Shown here: positions 56,481-64,000 of the stretch, piece by piece
How positions within the stretch are numbered: the stretch's first letter is position 1
Layout of the letters: the number at the start of each line of letters is the position of its first letter
Source of the DNA: Bin87 sp965220095
GTDB taxonomy: Bacteria; Chloroflexota; Dehalococcoidia; Lucifugimonadales; UBA3495
Assembly (NCBI GenBank): GCA_965220095.1
Contig: OZ244805.1
Coordinates: 1,178,001-1,242,000 of the forward strand
Reading direction: 5' to 3'
Length of the DNA: 64,000 nucleotides
Position numbers and translations under genes: made by a program
The notes under the pieces: generated by a model
What the model was told of the DNA's origin: nothing
The model's input: only the letters and a program-made list of their open reading frames with translations
Databases searched by the model: none

Positions 56481-56644
56481 ATTGTCCGCACCTCCTGAAG
56501 GTGTTGGCGTGCCTGTCTTCTATGCTAGTCGGTTGGCTCCTCAGCGTCAAACCGGAATTTGTTGCTTGCGCCCGGTGCCCGTGCTAACCTGCGGGCGGCA
56601 ATGCTGCCACCGTCCCGGCCACTACACATCGGAGCATACCCACC

Positions 56645-57730
56645 ATGAAAATTACCAGCGCCACCACGCGCGTACTGCAAACCCCTGCCGACAACCCGCT
56701 GGTAGTGGGCCTCGACCAGCCCGGCGTGCGCGAGTTCGTTACGCTGGAGCTGAACACGGACGAAGGGATTCAGGGTGTCGGCGTTACCTTCTTCGGCGGC
56801 CCGCTGTACAACTCGCTGCGGCGGGCGGTGGATGATCTGGCAGCGCTGGCCACCGGCGCAGACCCGATGAATCCGGAGGCGCTATGGAACAGGCTGATGA
56901 ATGCCTGCGCATCGGCCGGGCCGGAGGGCATCCTGTCTCTGGCCTTGGCCGCCGTCGATATGGCGGTGTGGGACATCAAGGGCAAGGCGCTGGACCAGAC
57001 CGTCTGCTCGCTGCTCGGCGGCTACCGCGACCGGGCGCCCACCTACGCCAGCGGCGCGCTGATGCGTCCCATGGGCGTGGAATATTTGGCCGAGGCTGGC
57101 CCCCGGCTGGTTGAGCAGGGCTTCCGCCAAATGAAAACCCAGATGGGCGCAGAACCCACCGCCGCCCGCGAGGTGGCCCGCATCCGCACGCTGCGCGAAG
57201 GCATCGGCCCCGACATCGACCTGATGTGCGACATCAACCAGCTGTGGAACGTGAACCAGGCCATCCAGATTGGCAGCATGGTGGAGGAATACCACCTGTT
57301 CTGGCTGGAAGACGTGGTGGCCCGCGACGACTACCAGGGCCTCGCCAGAGTCGCCGACGCCCTCACCACGCCCATCGCCGCCGGGGAGTACGTCTACGGC
57401 ATCCGCCCGTTCCGCCATATGCTGGAACAGCGCAGCATCGACATCGTGATGGTCGACCTGCTGCGGGCCGGCGGGGTAACACCCTTCCGGAAGATTGCCG
57501 GCATGGCCGAAGCCTTCAACCTGCCCGTGGTGTCCCACCTCATTCCCGAGGTGCAGGTGCATACCATCGCCGCCATCCCCAACGGTTTGACGGTGGAATA
57601 TATGCCGTGGTCGCTGCGCCTGTTCGACGAGACGCCCGACATCGTGGACGGCGACCTAGTGGTGCCCGACCGCCCGGGGCTGGGCCTGTCCTTCAGCCAG
57701 GACGCCATCGCTCAATATCAGATTAGTTAG
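56645..57730 (+). CDS. Enolase-superfamily (mandelate racemase-like) dehydratase
   Basis: 361 residues, a two-domain enolase-superfamily fold. Candidate catalytic parts are the KxT/KxK-like RQMKTQMG (about 155-160), metal ligands LMCDINQLWN (Asp), FWLEDVV (Glu) and IAAGEYVYG (Glu), and VVSHLIPEVQ with the His pair region. It acts on a carboxylic acid by pulling off the alpha proton, with metal. Likely substrate a sugar acid; not known. A NIPSNAP protein follows after 84 bp. Confidence 0.85.
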   Translation: MKITSATTRVLQTPADNPLVVGLDQPGVREFVTLELNTDEGIQGVGVTFFGGPLYNSLRRAVDDLAALATGADPMNPEALWNRLMNACASAGPEGILSLALAAVDMAVWDIKGKALDQTVCSLLGGYRDRAPTYASGALMRPMGVEYLAEAGPRLVEQGFRQMKTQMGAEPTAAREVARIRTLREGIGPDIDLMCDINQLWNVNQAIQIGSMVEEYHLFWLEDVVARDDYQGLARVADALTTPIAAGEYVYGIRPFRHMLEQRSIDIVMVDLLRAGGVTPFRKIAGMAEAFNLPVVSHLIPEVQVHTIAAIPNGLTVEYMPWSLRLFDETPDIVDGDLVVPDRPGLGLSFSQDAIAQYQIS

Positions 57731-57814
57731 AGATCAACCACGGAGCCAACGGGCTCGAAATCGGCTAGAATGGGCCAACAGCAATTGCAAACCGACATTC
57801 GCGGAGGAATAATT

Positions 57815-58129
57815 ATGGCCGCTTACCAGCTGCGTATCTACACGATCAACCGGGGCATGATGGACTCCTGGCTCGGGCTGTTCAACGAGCACATCCGCCC
57901 GCTGCACGACCGCCTGGGCATACCCGTGGTGTCGAGCTACGTCAACGCGGATCGCACCGAGTTCATCTGGGTGCGCCGGTTCGACAGCGCCGACGACATT
58001 GCCGGTAAGGAAGCGGCCTACTTCGCCTCACCGGAGCGCTCCTCTCTGGGCGACCGCCCCACCAGCCACATCGCCAAGATGGAAGTCCGGGTGATGGACG
58101 GCGTGGAGGCCACCGCTGGCGTAGCGTAA
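57815..58129 (+). CDS. NIPSNAP-family ferredoxin-like barrel protein
   Basis: 104 residues: YQLRIYTINRGMMDSWLGLF, VVSSYVNADRTEFIWVRRFDS, and IAKMEVRVM. It matches the small NIPSNAP dimeric alpha+beta barrel proteins. They often stand next to catabolic genes in SAR202-type and other bacteria, with no defined role. The ATG at 57815 follows GCGGAGGAA. Probably one transcript with the enolase-superfamily gene. Confidence 0.8.
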   Translation: MAAYQLRIYTINRGMMDSWLGLFNEHIRPLHDRLGIPVVSSYVNADRTEFIWVRRFDSADDIAGKEAAYFASPERSSLGDRPTSHIAKMEVRVMDGVEATAGVA

Positions 58130-58272
58130 CCTGGCCAAACGGTGCAATTCGACAAACCGGGGCAGCCGATGGGCCGCCCCTTTGTCTGGCCCCCTCGCCC
58201 TTGCTAGTCCCCTCTGCCTTGATGGGAGAGGGATAGGGTGAGGGTGAATTAGCTTAATCGCCTCTACAGGCT

Positions 58273-58418
58273 CACGTGTAGCGACTTTGTCATGGCGAGC
58301 ATAGCGTGGCAATCTCGTCGTCGTAGCAACGGCGGTTCTACGACGTGTGTTCAACCTGATCGAGGTTGCCACGTCGCTAAGCTCCTCGCAATGACAGATT
58401 AAAGTGGGTAGGCGTGAC
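58273..58418. repeat. Long palindromic repeat (family 3, copy 3)
   Basis: CACGTGTAGCGACTTTGTCAT at one end pairs in part with ATGACAGATTAAAGTGGGTAG at the other, with TGGCAATCTCG and GAGGTTGCCACGTCG inside. A family 1 hairpin lies just before it, at 58209-58232. It ends four bases before the stop of the GNAT gene (58422). Confidence 0.8.
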
Positions 58419-58421
58419 CCT

Positions 58422-58877
58422 TTACAGGTCCTTGACCATCTCGCGGTGGGGGATGTCCACTTCCAGGAACATCTCGCCAACCTCCAGGTACCCGTGGGCC
58501 GCGTAGAATGATTTGACGTATTCCTGGGCGTGCAGGGTGACCCGACTGAACCCCAGATTGCGGGCCTGCCCTTCCAGAAACTCCAGGATCTGGCCGCCCA
58601 CGCCACCGCGTCGAGATTGCTGCTCAACCGCCATGCGGCCAATGTGCGGCCCCTTGCCGTCCACGTCCGGCAGCAAACGCCCGGTGCCAATCACCCTTCC
58701 TGCGCGGAGGGCGACGGCGTGGACGGTGTCGGAGGCGGTGTCGGCGGCGTCCACCTCAACGTCAGCGGGGACGCCCTGCTCACCCACGAACACACGCATC
58801 CGGACGGCGATGGCCCCCTCCAGATCGGCAGCGGTTTCGACGATTTTCAGGGTAATGGGAAGGTCAGCATCTGGCAT
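58422..58877 (-). CDS. GNAT-family N-acetyltransferase (ElaA-like)
   Basis: 151 residues. VRMRVFVGEQGVP is the ElaA-type start, and IGRMAVEQQSRRGGVGGQILEFLE is the acetyl-CoA loop (Q/RxxGxG/A). LHAQEYVKSFYAAHGYLEVGEMFLEVDIPH closes it. Substrate unknown. It starts 7 bp after the stop of the gene before it, so it is the last gene of the operon that holds the selenoproteins. Confidence 0.85.
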   Translation of the reverse strand: MPDADLPITLKIVETAADLEGAIAVRMRVFVGEQGVPADVEVDAADTASDTVHAVALRAGRVIGTGRLLPDVDGKGPHIGRMAVEQQSRRGGVGGQILEFLEGQARNLGFSRVTLHAQEYVKSFYAAHGYLEVGEMFLEVDIPHREMVKDL

Positions 58878-58884
58878 TTTATTA

Positions 58885-59394
58885 TCAGCCTGTATGCCCG
58901 ATTTCGTCGTCCGGGGAGCTGCCCGGCGGGTCGGGCTGCAATCCCAAAGCGGCTTCGATTGCCGCCAGACGGCGGAGGATTTCCCGCATAGCGCCGTTTT
59001 GCGATTCCCATGTGCCGCGTCCGCCGTTGGTTCGCGTTGCGATGATGCCCATCAAGGCGGTCAAAGTTTCTTGGTGCCGCCTCTCCGTTTCGGCGCGTTC
59101 CTCCATCCGTTGCCGCTCCGAATCGGCCCGTTCTTGCAGCCGGGCGCGTTCCGCTTCCAATTGGTGCTCGCTGCGCCGAAGTTCGTCAGCTCGGCGTTCC
59201 TCTTCCCGGTTACGGCGTTCCTCTTCCCGGTTACGGCGTTCCTCTTCCCGGTTATGCCGATCCTCTTCCCGGTTACGGCGTCGCTCTCTGATGTCAAAAT
59301 AACTTGAAAGCAACTGTGGCACTCCCAGTACGGCGATTACTATAGCGATGTAGGCCGCACCTTCAAGGTACGGCAGGATTTCGAGGTATGTCAA
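58885..59394 (-). CDS. Membrane-anchored coiled-coil protein with NREEERR repeats
   Basis: 169 residues. One N-terminal helix (YLEGAAYIAIVIAVLGVPQLLSSYF, about 8-33) is followed by four near-perfect RRNREEE units from a duplicated 21-bp sequence at about 59200-59280, and a long coiled coil (AERARLQERADSERQRMEERAETERR). It starts at a TTG, 8 bp after the SDR stop, with GGAGGGAGAG just inside the SDR 3' end. So it is co-translated with the SDR. Function unknown. Confidence 0.65.
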   Translation of the reverse strand: MTYLEILPYLEGAAYIAIVIAVLGVPQLLSSYFDIRERRRNREEDRHNREEERRNREEERRNREEERRADELRRSEHQLEAERARLQERADSERQRMEERAETERRHQETLTALMGIIATRTNGGRGTWESQNGAMREILRRLAAIEAALGLQPDPPGSSPDDEIGHTG

Positions 59395-59402
59395 ACCGCC
59401 CG

Positions 59403-60233
59403 CTACTCTCCCTCCTGGATGCGGGAGTACATGGCGAGGGGAGTGGCGGCCAGCAGGCCGGCGTCCACGGGCAGCACGACGCCGGAGACCCAGCGCGACT
59501 CGTCGCTGGCCAGGAAAAGCGCCGCGTAGGCGATGTCCCAGGCGTTGCCCTCCACCCCCAGCGGGCCGGCTTTGCGACGCCGTTCGCGGGTAACCGGCTC
59601 CATCGTGCCGCCCACCATGGGTGTGTAGATGTGGCCGGGCGCAATGACGTTGACCCGCACGTTGTCCCGGCCCAGGTGCACCGCCATGGTCTCCGACATA
59701 CCGATTACGCCGGCCTTGGACGCCGAATAGGGCACGCTGGCCGCGCCGCTGCCGGCCCGCACGCCGGCGATGGACGACATGTTGATGATGCTGCCGCCGC
59801 CGGCGTCAATCATCTTTGGCACCGCGTACTTGGTCGTCAGCATCATGCTTTTGAGGTTCACGTCCAGCACGTTATCCCACACGCTTTCTTCAACGTCGGT
59901 GGGGGAGCCGGGCCCGGTGATGCCCACGTTGTTGAACAGAACATGTACGGCTCCGTAGCGTTCTGCCGCGGCCTCCGCGATGGCCTCGCAGTCGGCGGCC
60001 AGCGTAACGTCAGCGCCGAATACCGACGCCTCGCCGCCCTCCTCCCGGATGGTGGCCAGCGTTTCCTCGGCAGCTCGTGGGTTGCGGTCAACCAGCAGCA
60101 CCTTCGCTCCCTCGCGGGCGAACAGAATGGATGCCGCTTTGCCGGTGCCGAGCCCAGGCCCGCTGGAGCCGGCGCCGGTGATGATGGCAACTTTTCCTTC
60201 CAGGCGCAGCCGGCCTGTCGGCATCAGGGTCAT
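59403..60233 (-). CDS. Short-chain dehydrogenase/reductase (SDR)
   Basis: 276 residues. The NAD(P) motif is VAIITGAGSSGPGLGTGKA (TGxxxGxG), then LLVDRNP, where the Asp suggests NAD. NNVG (NNAG) and the catalytic Ser of INMSSIAG plus YSASK (YxxxK) are present. Classical SDR oxidising a hydroxy group. GCGGAGG before the ATG. It is the fifth gene of the operon, after the AhpD-like selenoprotein. Confidence 0.9.
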   Translation of the reverse strand: MTLMPTGRLRLEGKVAIITGAGSSGPGLGTGKAASILFAREGAKVLLVDRNPRAAEETLATIREEGGEASVFGADVTLAADCEAIAEAAAERYGAVHVLFNNVGITGPGSPTDVEESVWDNVLDVNLKSMMLTTKYAVPKMIDAGGGSIINMSSIAGVRAGSGAASVPYSASKAGVIGMSETMAVHLGRDNVRVNVIAPGHIYTPMVGGTMEPVTRERRRKAGPLGVEGNAWDIAYAALFLASDESRWVSGVVLPVDAGLLAATPLAMYSRIQEGE

Positions 60234-60277
60234 AATAGCCTCCGCGTGGTCTGACGTTGTGATTCGGCGTTTGGGTA

Positions 60278-60853
60278 TCAGTCGGCTGACGGCACGGCTG
60301 TTTCGGCCACATCCAGCAGCCAGGGCTGGGCCTGTTTCGCGCCGGGCGAGAGCCAATCCGCCATGACTTCCTGGCGGCCTTCCGGAATTTCGACGCCCAG
60401 TCCATCGGCCAGGCGGTTCATGAAATTGAAGACGCAGGTGATGGCCACGGTGGACAGCACCTGTTCGTCGGTGAGGCCGGTGGCCCGGAGCGCGACCACA
60501 TCAGATTCTTCCATATTATTAGGAGTGCGGGTCAGCTTGACGGCGAAGTCCAGGATGGCGCGGGTCTGCGGGTCCAGGTCGGCCTGCCGGTAGTCGTGAA
60601 TGATGTGCGACGCGTATTCCGGATCGCCGCTGTGTTGACGGAGGAACCCTCCGTGGGCGACGGCTCAATATCGACAGCCGTTGGTGAGGGACACCACGGT
60701 CGCGATGGCCTCCTCCTGGGTGCGGGTGAGCGCCGAGGAGCCGAAAGTGGCCTTGGAGTTGAGGTTTTGTACTGCGGCCATCAGCTCTGGGTTGATGGAC
60801 ATGCACTTGATGACGGACGGCAACCCGTCGTCGGTTTCTCGAATCCAGGACAT
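60278..60853 (-). CDS. AhpD-like selenoprotein with a CxxU active site (TGA recoded)
   Basis: 191 residues with selenocysteine at 63. The first frame stops at TGA (plus 60665-60667) in ATVVSLTNGCRY-TGA, and the same frame continues AVAHGGFLRQHSGDPEYA with no stop for 128 codons to 60278. In AhpD-like peroxidase/CMD proteins this place reads CxxCxxxH, so TGA replaces the second Cys: Cys60-Arg-Tyr-Sec63, His67. A perfect 7-bp stem with GTT loop begins 10 nt after TGA. The start has GGGAGAG. It would reduce peroxides or disulfides. The Sec machinery genes are not in the window, and a disabling mutation is the alternative. Confidence 0.85.
60638..60654 (-). promoter_or_regulatory. Putative bacterial SECIS hairpin of the AhpD-like gene
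   Basis: On the coding strand ACGGAGGGTTCCTCCGT folds into a perfect 7-bp stem with loop GTT. It begins 10 nt after the TGA, so the loop lies 17 nt downstream, the range used by SelB-type bacterial SECIS elements. The loop starts with G, as most do. Confidence 0.75.
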
Positions 60854-60896
60854 TTGCTCTCTCCCTCGGGCGTTCGAGGCGACGCTGGGGACGCGG

Positions 60897-61292
60897 TCAG
60901 CCGGTGGGCAGCGTCTGGCGCACCACGGCCATCTTGTGCTCGGCAGTTCCCAACACCACGTCGCCGAGTCGGGCTACCACCTCGAACCGCAGTTTGTTGC
61001 CGTCAACGTCGGTTAGTGTCGAACGGCCCACCACGTGGCTGCCGGCGTCGGCCGGCGCCACGTGCTTGACGTTGACTTCGTAGCCGACCACCGTTTGCTC
61101 TGGGTGCAACAGTGGGCAGATTGCCGCATACGAGGCCTGCTCCATGAGCATGACCATGGCCGGCGTGCTGAACTTGGGCGTGTGCGGAGCCAAATGCTCC
61201 GCGCCCACCGTAAGGCGCGCTTCGCCGGCCAGCCCGGGACGGATGTCCGGATGTAACGGAAGGCGAGCCGGCGAAGGCTGCGCTGCGGTCAT
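60897..61292 (-). CDS. FlK-like hot-dog thioesterase
   Basis: 131 residues. The pattern FSTPAMVMLMEQASYAAICPLL, TVVGYEVNVKHVAPADAG and GTAEHKMAVV matches the fluoroacetyl-CoA thioesterase-like family, with Thr42, Glu50 and the His of VKHVAP as likely catalytic residues. It hydrolyses a small acyl-CoA. It starts 9 bp after the UGSC gene stop and is followed by the AhpD-like gene, so it is co-expressed with the two selenoproteins. Confidence 0.85.
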   Translation of the reverse strand: MTAAQPSPARLPLHPDIRPGLAGEARLTVGAEHLAPHTPKFSTPAMVMLMEQASYAAICPLLHPEQTVVGYEVNVKHVAPADAGSHVVGRSTLTDVDGNKLRFEVVARLGDVVLGTAEHKMAVVRQTLPTG

Positions 61293-61301
61293 ATAACGCG
61301 G

Positions 61302-61877
61302 TTAGTCGTCAGCGGCGACCGGCGCTTCCTGCCCGGTCAGGATGGACTCAACCTCGTCGGCCAGCTCTGCCGCCCGCTGCTTCACCTCTTCATCAGTGAG
61401 GCTGGACAACGGATGCTGCGCTACCACGTACCGGTAATCCGGCACACCCATCATTCGGGTCATGGCCTGCGCCGTGTTGAGGAACACATGGGTGATGATG
61501 GCCGCGGTGGGAACGCCGCGCTTTTCCATGTCGATGCCGTCGTGCACACTGCACGAACTGCAACTCCCTCAATCTCCAACCCCGGTGATGAGATAGTCCA
61601 CCTCACCAAGAACCGAGTCGATCACATCCTGTTTGGCGGGCAGGCTGGCGTGGTGCTTTGCGTAGTAACGCACCTCTGAGAAACCGTGCCGTTCGTTGAG
61701 AATGTTGCCCAACTCATGCAGCAACTTGTCGGCATTCGCTTTGGAATTCTGCATCAGGCCAAGACGCTTGCCGGAGAGGCCGCCGGAGCGGTCGTTCATC
61801 CGAAACTCGGTGGTGGGCAACTCGGTGCCCTTGGGGTTCACCAAGCGTATGCGTAGTGAAGAATCAGCGGTAGTCAT
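61302..61877 (-). CDS. UGSC-family selenoprotein (TGA recoded)
   Basis: 191 residues with Sec at 103. The frame reads VDYLITGVGD-TGA-GSCSSCSVHDGIDMEKRG, where TGA is at plus 61569-61571 and the frame remains open to 61302. The motif U-G-S-C gives the UGSC family its name. It is followed by SVHDGIDMEKRGVP, which is the conserved partner sequence. A perfect 7-bp stem with a GTG loop lies 12 nt after the TGA. GGGAGG precedes the ATG. The family is believed to be a redox enzyme of unknown reaction. It sits in the same operon as the other selenoprotein. Confidence 0.9.
61540..61556 (-). promoter_or_regulatory. Putative bacterial SECIS hairpin of the UGSC gene
   Basis: On the coding strand TCGTGCAGTGTGCACGA gives a perfect 7-bp stem with loop GTG, starting 12 nt after the TGA (loop 19 nt downstream). 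It fits the bacterial SECIS layout and resembles the hairpin in the AhpD-like gene. Confidence 0.75.
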
Positions 61878-61944
61878 AACTAACCTCCCTCTGAGTTTGG
61901 TTTTTGGATGGCGATTATCGGCAGTTTATCGGTTAATTGCCGTG

Positions 61945-62978
61945 CTAACCAGTCTCCACACCGATTTTGCGGGTGCGAATCCGGTAGCCGGTGGTGTCGA
62001 TGATTGCGCTGTAGCGGCCGCCAGTGCCTCCGCCGTGCATAATGAGGATGTCGTTGGGGTCGTTGGCACAGCGCAGAATCAGCTCATCGTCGCCCGGTCT
62101 TTCCGGGCCCTGTTCGACCCCAGGCGGACGAGATCGGCCCGCGAACGCCCGCTGTTTTCAATCAGAAACTCCTGTATGTCCTGCCGGCTCCACCCGTCTC
62201 CCTGCAGCGTCAGGGCGTGCTCCGGCCCGATTACGATGACCCACTGGGCCGGGTAGCGATGCGCCAGGGCGGTGGATCGCAGCGCGTCGCAAATCCCGAG
62301 CAGGATCGACTGTCCGGTGTGGCCGTAGCTGTTGGGAACGCTGACCGGATTGTACGCCACCGCCACCGTAACCACGCTGTCCGATGCGGCGAAACCACGG
62401 CTGACGTGCAGCGGTTCCCAGGGCGAATCCTCTTCGTTTTCAGCGATGCAGAAGGTGTACTTGGCCGGCGTGCCCAGCGTGCCGCGGTCCAGCTGGCCGG
62501 GCCAGGCGTCGAAACCGTTCATAAAGCACAGCCGCACCGCCCGCCCGATGCTGGCGTTGGCGCGGAAGCCGGGCCCGAACAATCCGTCCCTGCTGTTGAT
62601 GCCCAGCGCCTCCCTGATGGGGCCGTTCAGCACCATCAGGATGCTGGGCGAGCTGGTGGAGGACGCCGCCATGTTGACGAAGTTGCGCTCCTCCTCCAAC
62701 GTTCGCAGCGCCGTTACCAGCACCGGGAAATACTCGGCCTGACAGCCGGCCATCACCGCGTTGGCGGCCGCGTTTTCCGACGTGATAACCCGACTGCGCA
62801 TATCCAGATTGAGCAGCTCTTCCTCGCCCGTGAACCCGGCGAACGACAGCATCTCGCGAACCTTGTAGTCAGCGGGCGGCACCACCGGCAGCCCGTCCGT
62901 CCAACCCAGTCGATAACATTCTTCGATGGCCTCGATGGTGTCCGCAGTTTCAAAGTGGCGTTCGGCGCTGCTGGTCAT
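61945..62978 (-). CDS. Conserved protein of the UGSC operon, frameshift near the C-terminus
   Basis: The first 299 residues (62978 to 62079) read ECYRLGWTDGLPVVPPADYK, AANAVMAGCQAEYFPVLVTAL, SILMVLNGPIREALGINSRDG and ANASIGRAVRLCFMNG. This is a conserved but unnamed protein, as far as recalled a frequent neighbour of UGSC genes. At about 62095-62115 another frame takes over, reading GPERPGDDELILRCANDPND and MHGGGTGGRYSAIIDTTGYR to a TAG at 61945. The two frames together make a natural full protein of about 344 residues. A frameshift error or mutation is likely. It starts the operon, 67 bp before UGSC. Confidence 0.75.
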
Positions 62979-63057
62979 GCTGTCCTCACTTGGTCGGGAG
63001 TAGTCTGCAAGTTGGGGTGATTGTACACCGGGCGGCGGCGGTTATCGAATGGGCCGG

Positions 63058-63870
63058 TCAGGCCGATTCGCCGGGTTCGGTAAGCGGTTCCAGAATATCT
63101 AGCAGGGTTGCCATGTGACCGAGGAGTTCGCCCACGTCGTCGGCTCGCAGATACCGCTTTCGAGTGCCTGAAAAAGTAAGCAGCATCCCGGCTGAGGTGT
63201 TTAATTCTCGTACATTGATATCTACGGATTTCTGCTGCACTCTGCGAACAATGTCCAGGATTTCGTCATGATGCCGGTACTGCCAGCCATGCGTTTCTGC
63301 AACCGCTTTGAACATCCATACGGCGGCAGCCCAGCCATGCCTGGAGGCGTCTGGCAATTTACCTGCGGCCAGTAATTGAGAGCTTTGCTCCAGGTATTCA
63401 CGGGCCTGGCTACGATATTGGGAAACCGCCAGCCCAGATTGCCGATAGGGGTCTATGGGGTCGGGTGTTTCGGGTTGCGCCGCATTAGACAACTCCTGCG
63501 CTGCGTCCGATGGATTGGCATATCCTTTCAACCGCCCCGTAACAACTAACCCGTCGGTTACACTATACCCATGTCCCGGGAAATCTCGTTCGCTATGAGT
63601 GTCCATATACGACGTGCGTCCGCTGGCGATGGGGACGATGGAAATAACCTCGTAGCCGGCCGCGTCCAGGTCATTGCAGCAGCGTTCCAGAAAGTCGGCC
63701 ATCTGCTGCAAGCGGGTGTGCTCCTCGCTGCTGACGTGAACATCGCCCGCCATGCCGCCGTGGGTGGACAGCGTAGTATCGGCAAACACGTACCGCGTGG
63801 TGTACGTAGGCTTGTCACCGGTAGGATACGCAGATCGAAACAACACTGGCCTCGTCAGAATCGGGATCAA
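63058..63870 (-). CDS. Hypothetical protein with a HEPN/PaREP1-like helical part
   Basis: 270 residues, start at a TTG. The N-terminal part (SSEEHTRLQQMADFLERCCNDLDAAGYEVISIVPIASG) resembles phage or plasmid proteins that list residues for DNA-related work, without a known family. Around 150-200, SQAREYLEQSSQLLAAGKLPDASRHGWAAAVWMFKAVAETHGW looks like a HEPN or PaREP1-type helix bundle. It lies 79 bp upstream of the selenoprotein operon on the same strand. Function unknown. Confidence 0.5.
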   Translation of the reverse strand: MIPILTRPVLFRSAYPTGDKPTYTTRYVFADTTLSTHGGMAGDVHVSSEEHTRLQQMADFLERCCNDLDAAGYEVISIVPIASGRTSYMDTHSERDFPGHGYSVTDGLVVTGRLKGYANPSDAAQELSNAAQPETPDPIDPYRQSGLAVSQYRSQAREYLEQSSQLLAAGKLPDASRHGWAAAVWMFKAVAETHGWQYRHHDEILDIVRRVQQKSVDINVRELNTSAGMLLTFSGTRKRYLRADDVGELLGHMATLLDILEPLTEPGESA

Positions 63871-64000
63871 TCGGCAACAAAAATGCCGCCCCCATTATTG
63901 ACCCGGCGGCGGCAGCGTGGCAATCCTGCCGCATTGACGACGTTAAATGCAGCGGGACTACGTTCCGTTTGTATTACTACTTCCGCAGTTTGGCGGTAAT

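Noticed and set aside
62079..62081. TGA at the end of the operon's first gene as Sec
   Set aside because: The same frame beyond it is not protein-like. The natural sequel is in another frame, which points to a frameshift.

Overview
The window is high-GC bacterial DNA with one mobile-element island and otherwise compact genes. No rRNA, tRNA or CRISPR array was seen. The gene set suggests an uncultured heterotrophic Chloroflexota bacterium, perhaps of the Dehalococcoidia/SAR202 kind: MFS carriers, an M24 hydrolase, a class III aminotransferase, form II CO-dehydrogenase-like CoxSLM genes, an enolase-superfamily dehydratase, acetyl-CoA synthetase, and a selenoprotein operon. This placement is inferred from gene content and is not proved.

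Layout. 1-10 kb: a decayed MFS gene, a cupin protein, an intact MFS carrier, an M24-family hydrolase, an IS5 element, an IS630 remnant, a PEP mutase/isocitrate lyase-like enzyme, decayed tyrosine recombinases and a class III aminotransferase. 10.4-24.4 kb: a nested insertion-sequence island. One IS cuts an integrase, and an IS5 element carries two other ISs inside it. Two almost identical copies of a broken IS sit nearby, with two IS701 elements and three IS110 copies. Target duplications can be read at most junctions, so the order of insertion can largely be reconstructed. 24.5-29.4 kb: acetyl-CoA synthetase, a 17-copy 39-bp tandem array, a GIY-YIG protein, a lone HsdR-N-type nuclease and a VapBC pair. 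29.4-43 kb: UspA; the lysine/DAP genes dapB, asd, dapA and lysA; a NYN-domain protein; cmk-plsC; CvpA; an HNH-Smr pair; and holB. 43-58 kb: Fic, a small XRE regulator, coxS-coxL-coxM, surE, MFS, a LmbE-type deacetylase, a Uma2 nuclease, an ArsM-like methyltransferase, an enolase-superfamily enzyme and a NIPSNAP protein. 58.4-63.9 kb: a minus-strand operon.

The most notable part is that last operon. In transcription order it holds a conserved protein of unknown function (with a frameshift), a UGSC-family selenoprotein, a FlK-like thioesterase, an AhpD-like protein with a CxxU site, an SDR dehydrogenase, a membrane/coiled-coil protein and a GNAT acetyltransferase. Both selenoprotein genes are split by one in-frame TGA at the catalytic position. 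In each, a perfect 7-bp stem with a 3-nt loop follows 10-12 nt after the TGA, as expected of a bacterial SECIS. A normal stop-to-stop gene caller would break both genes.

From about 26 kb on, four families of short palindromic repeats lie between genes. They often act as terminators, run into the 3' ends of genes, or insert into each other. The island between 1 and 26 kb has far fewer of them.
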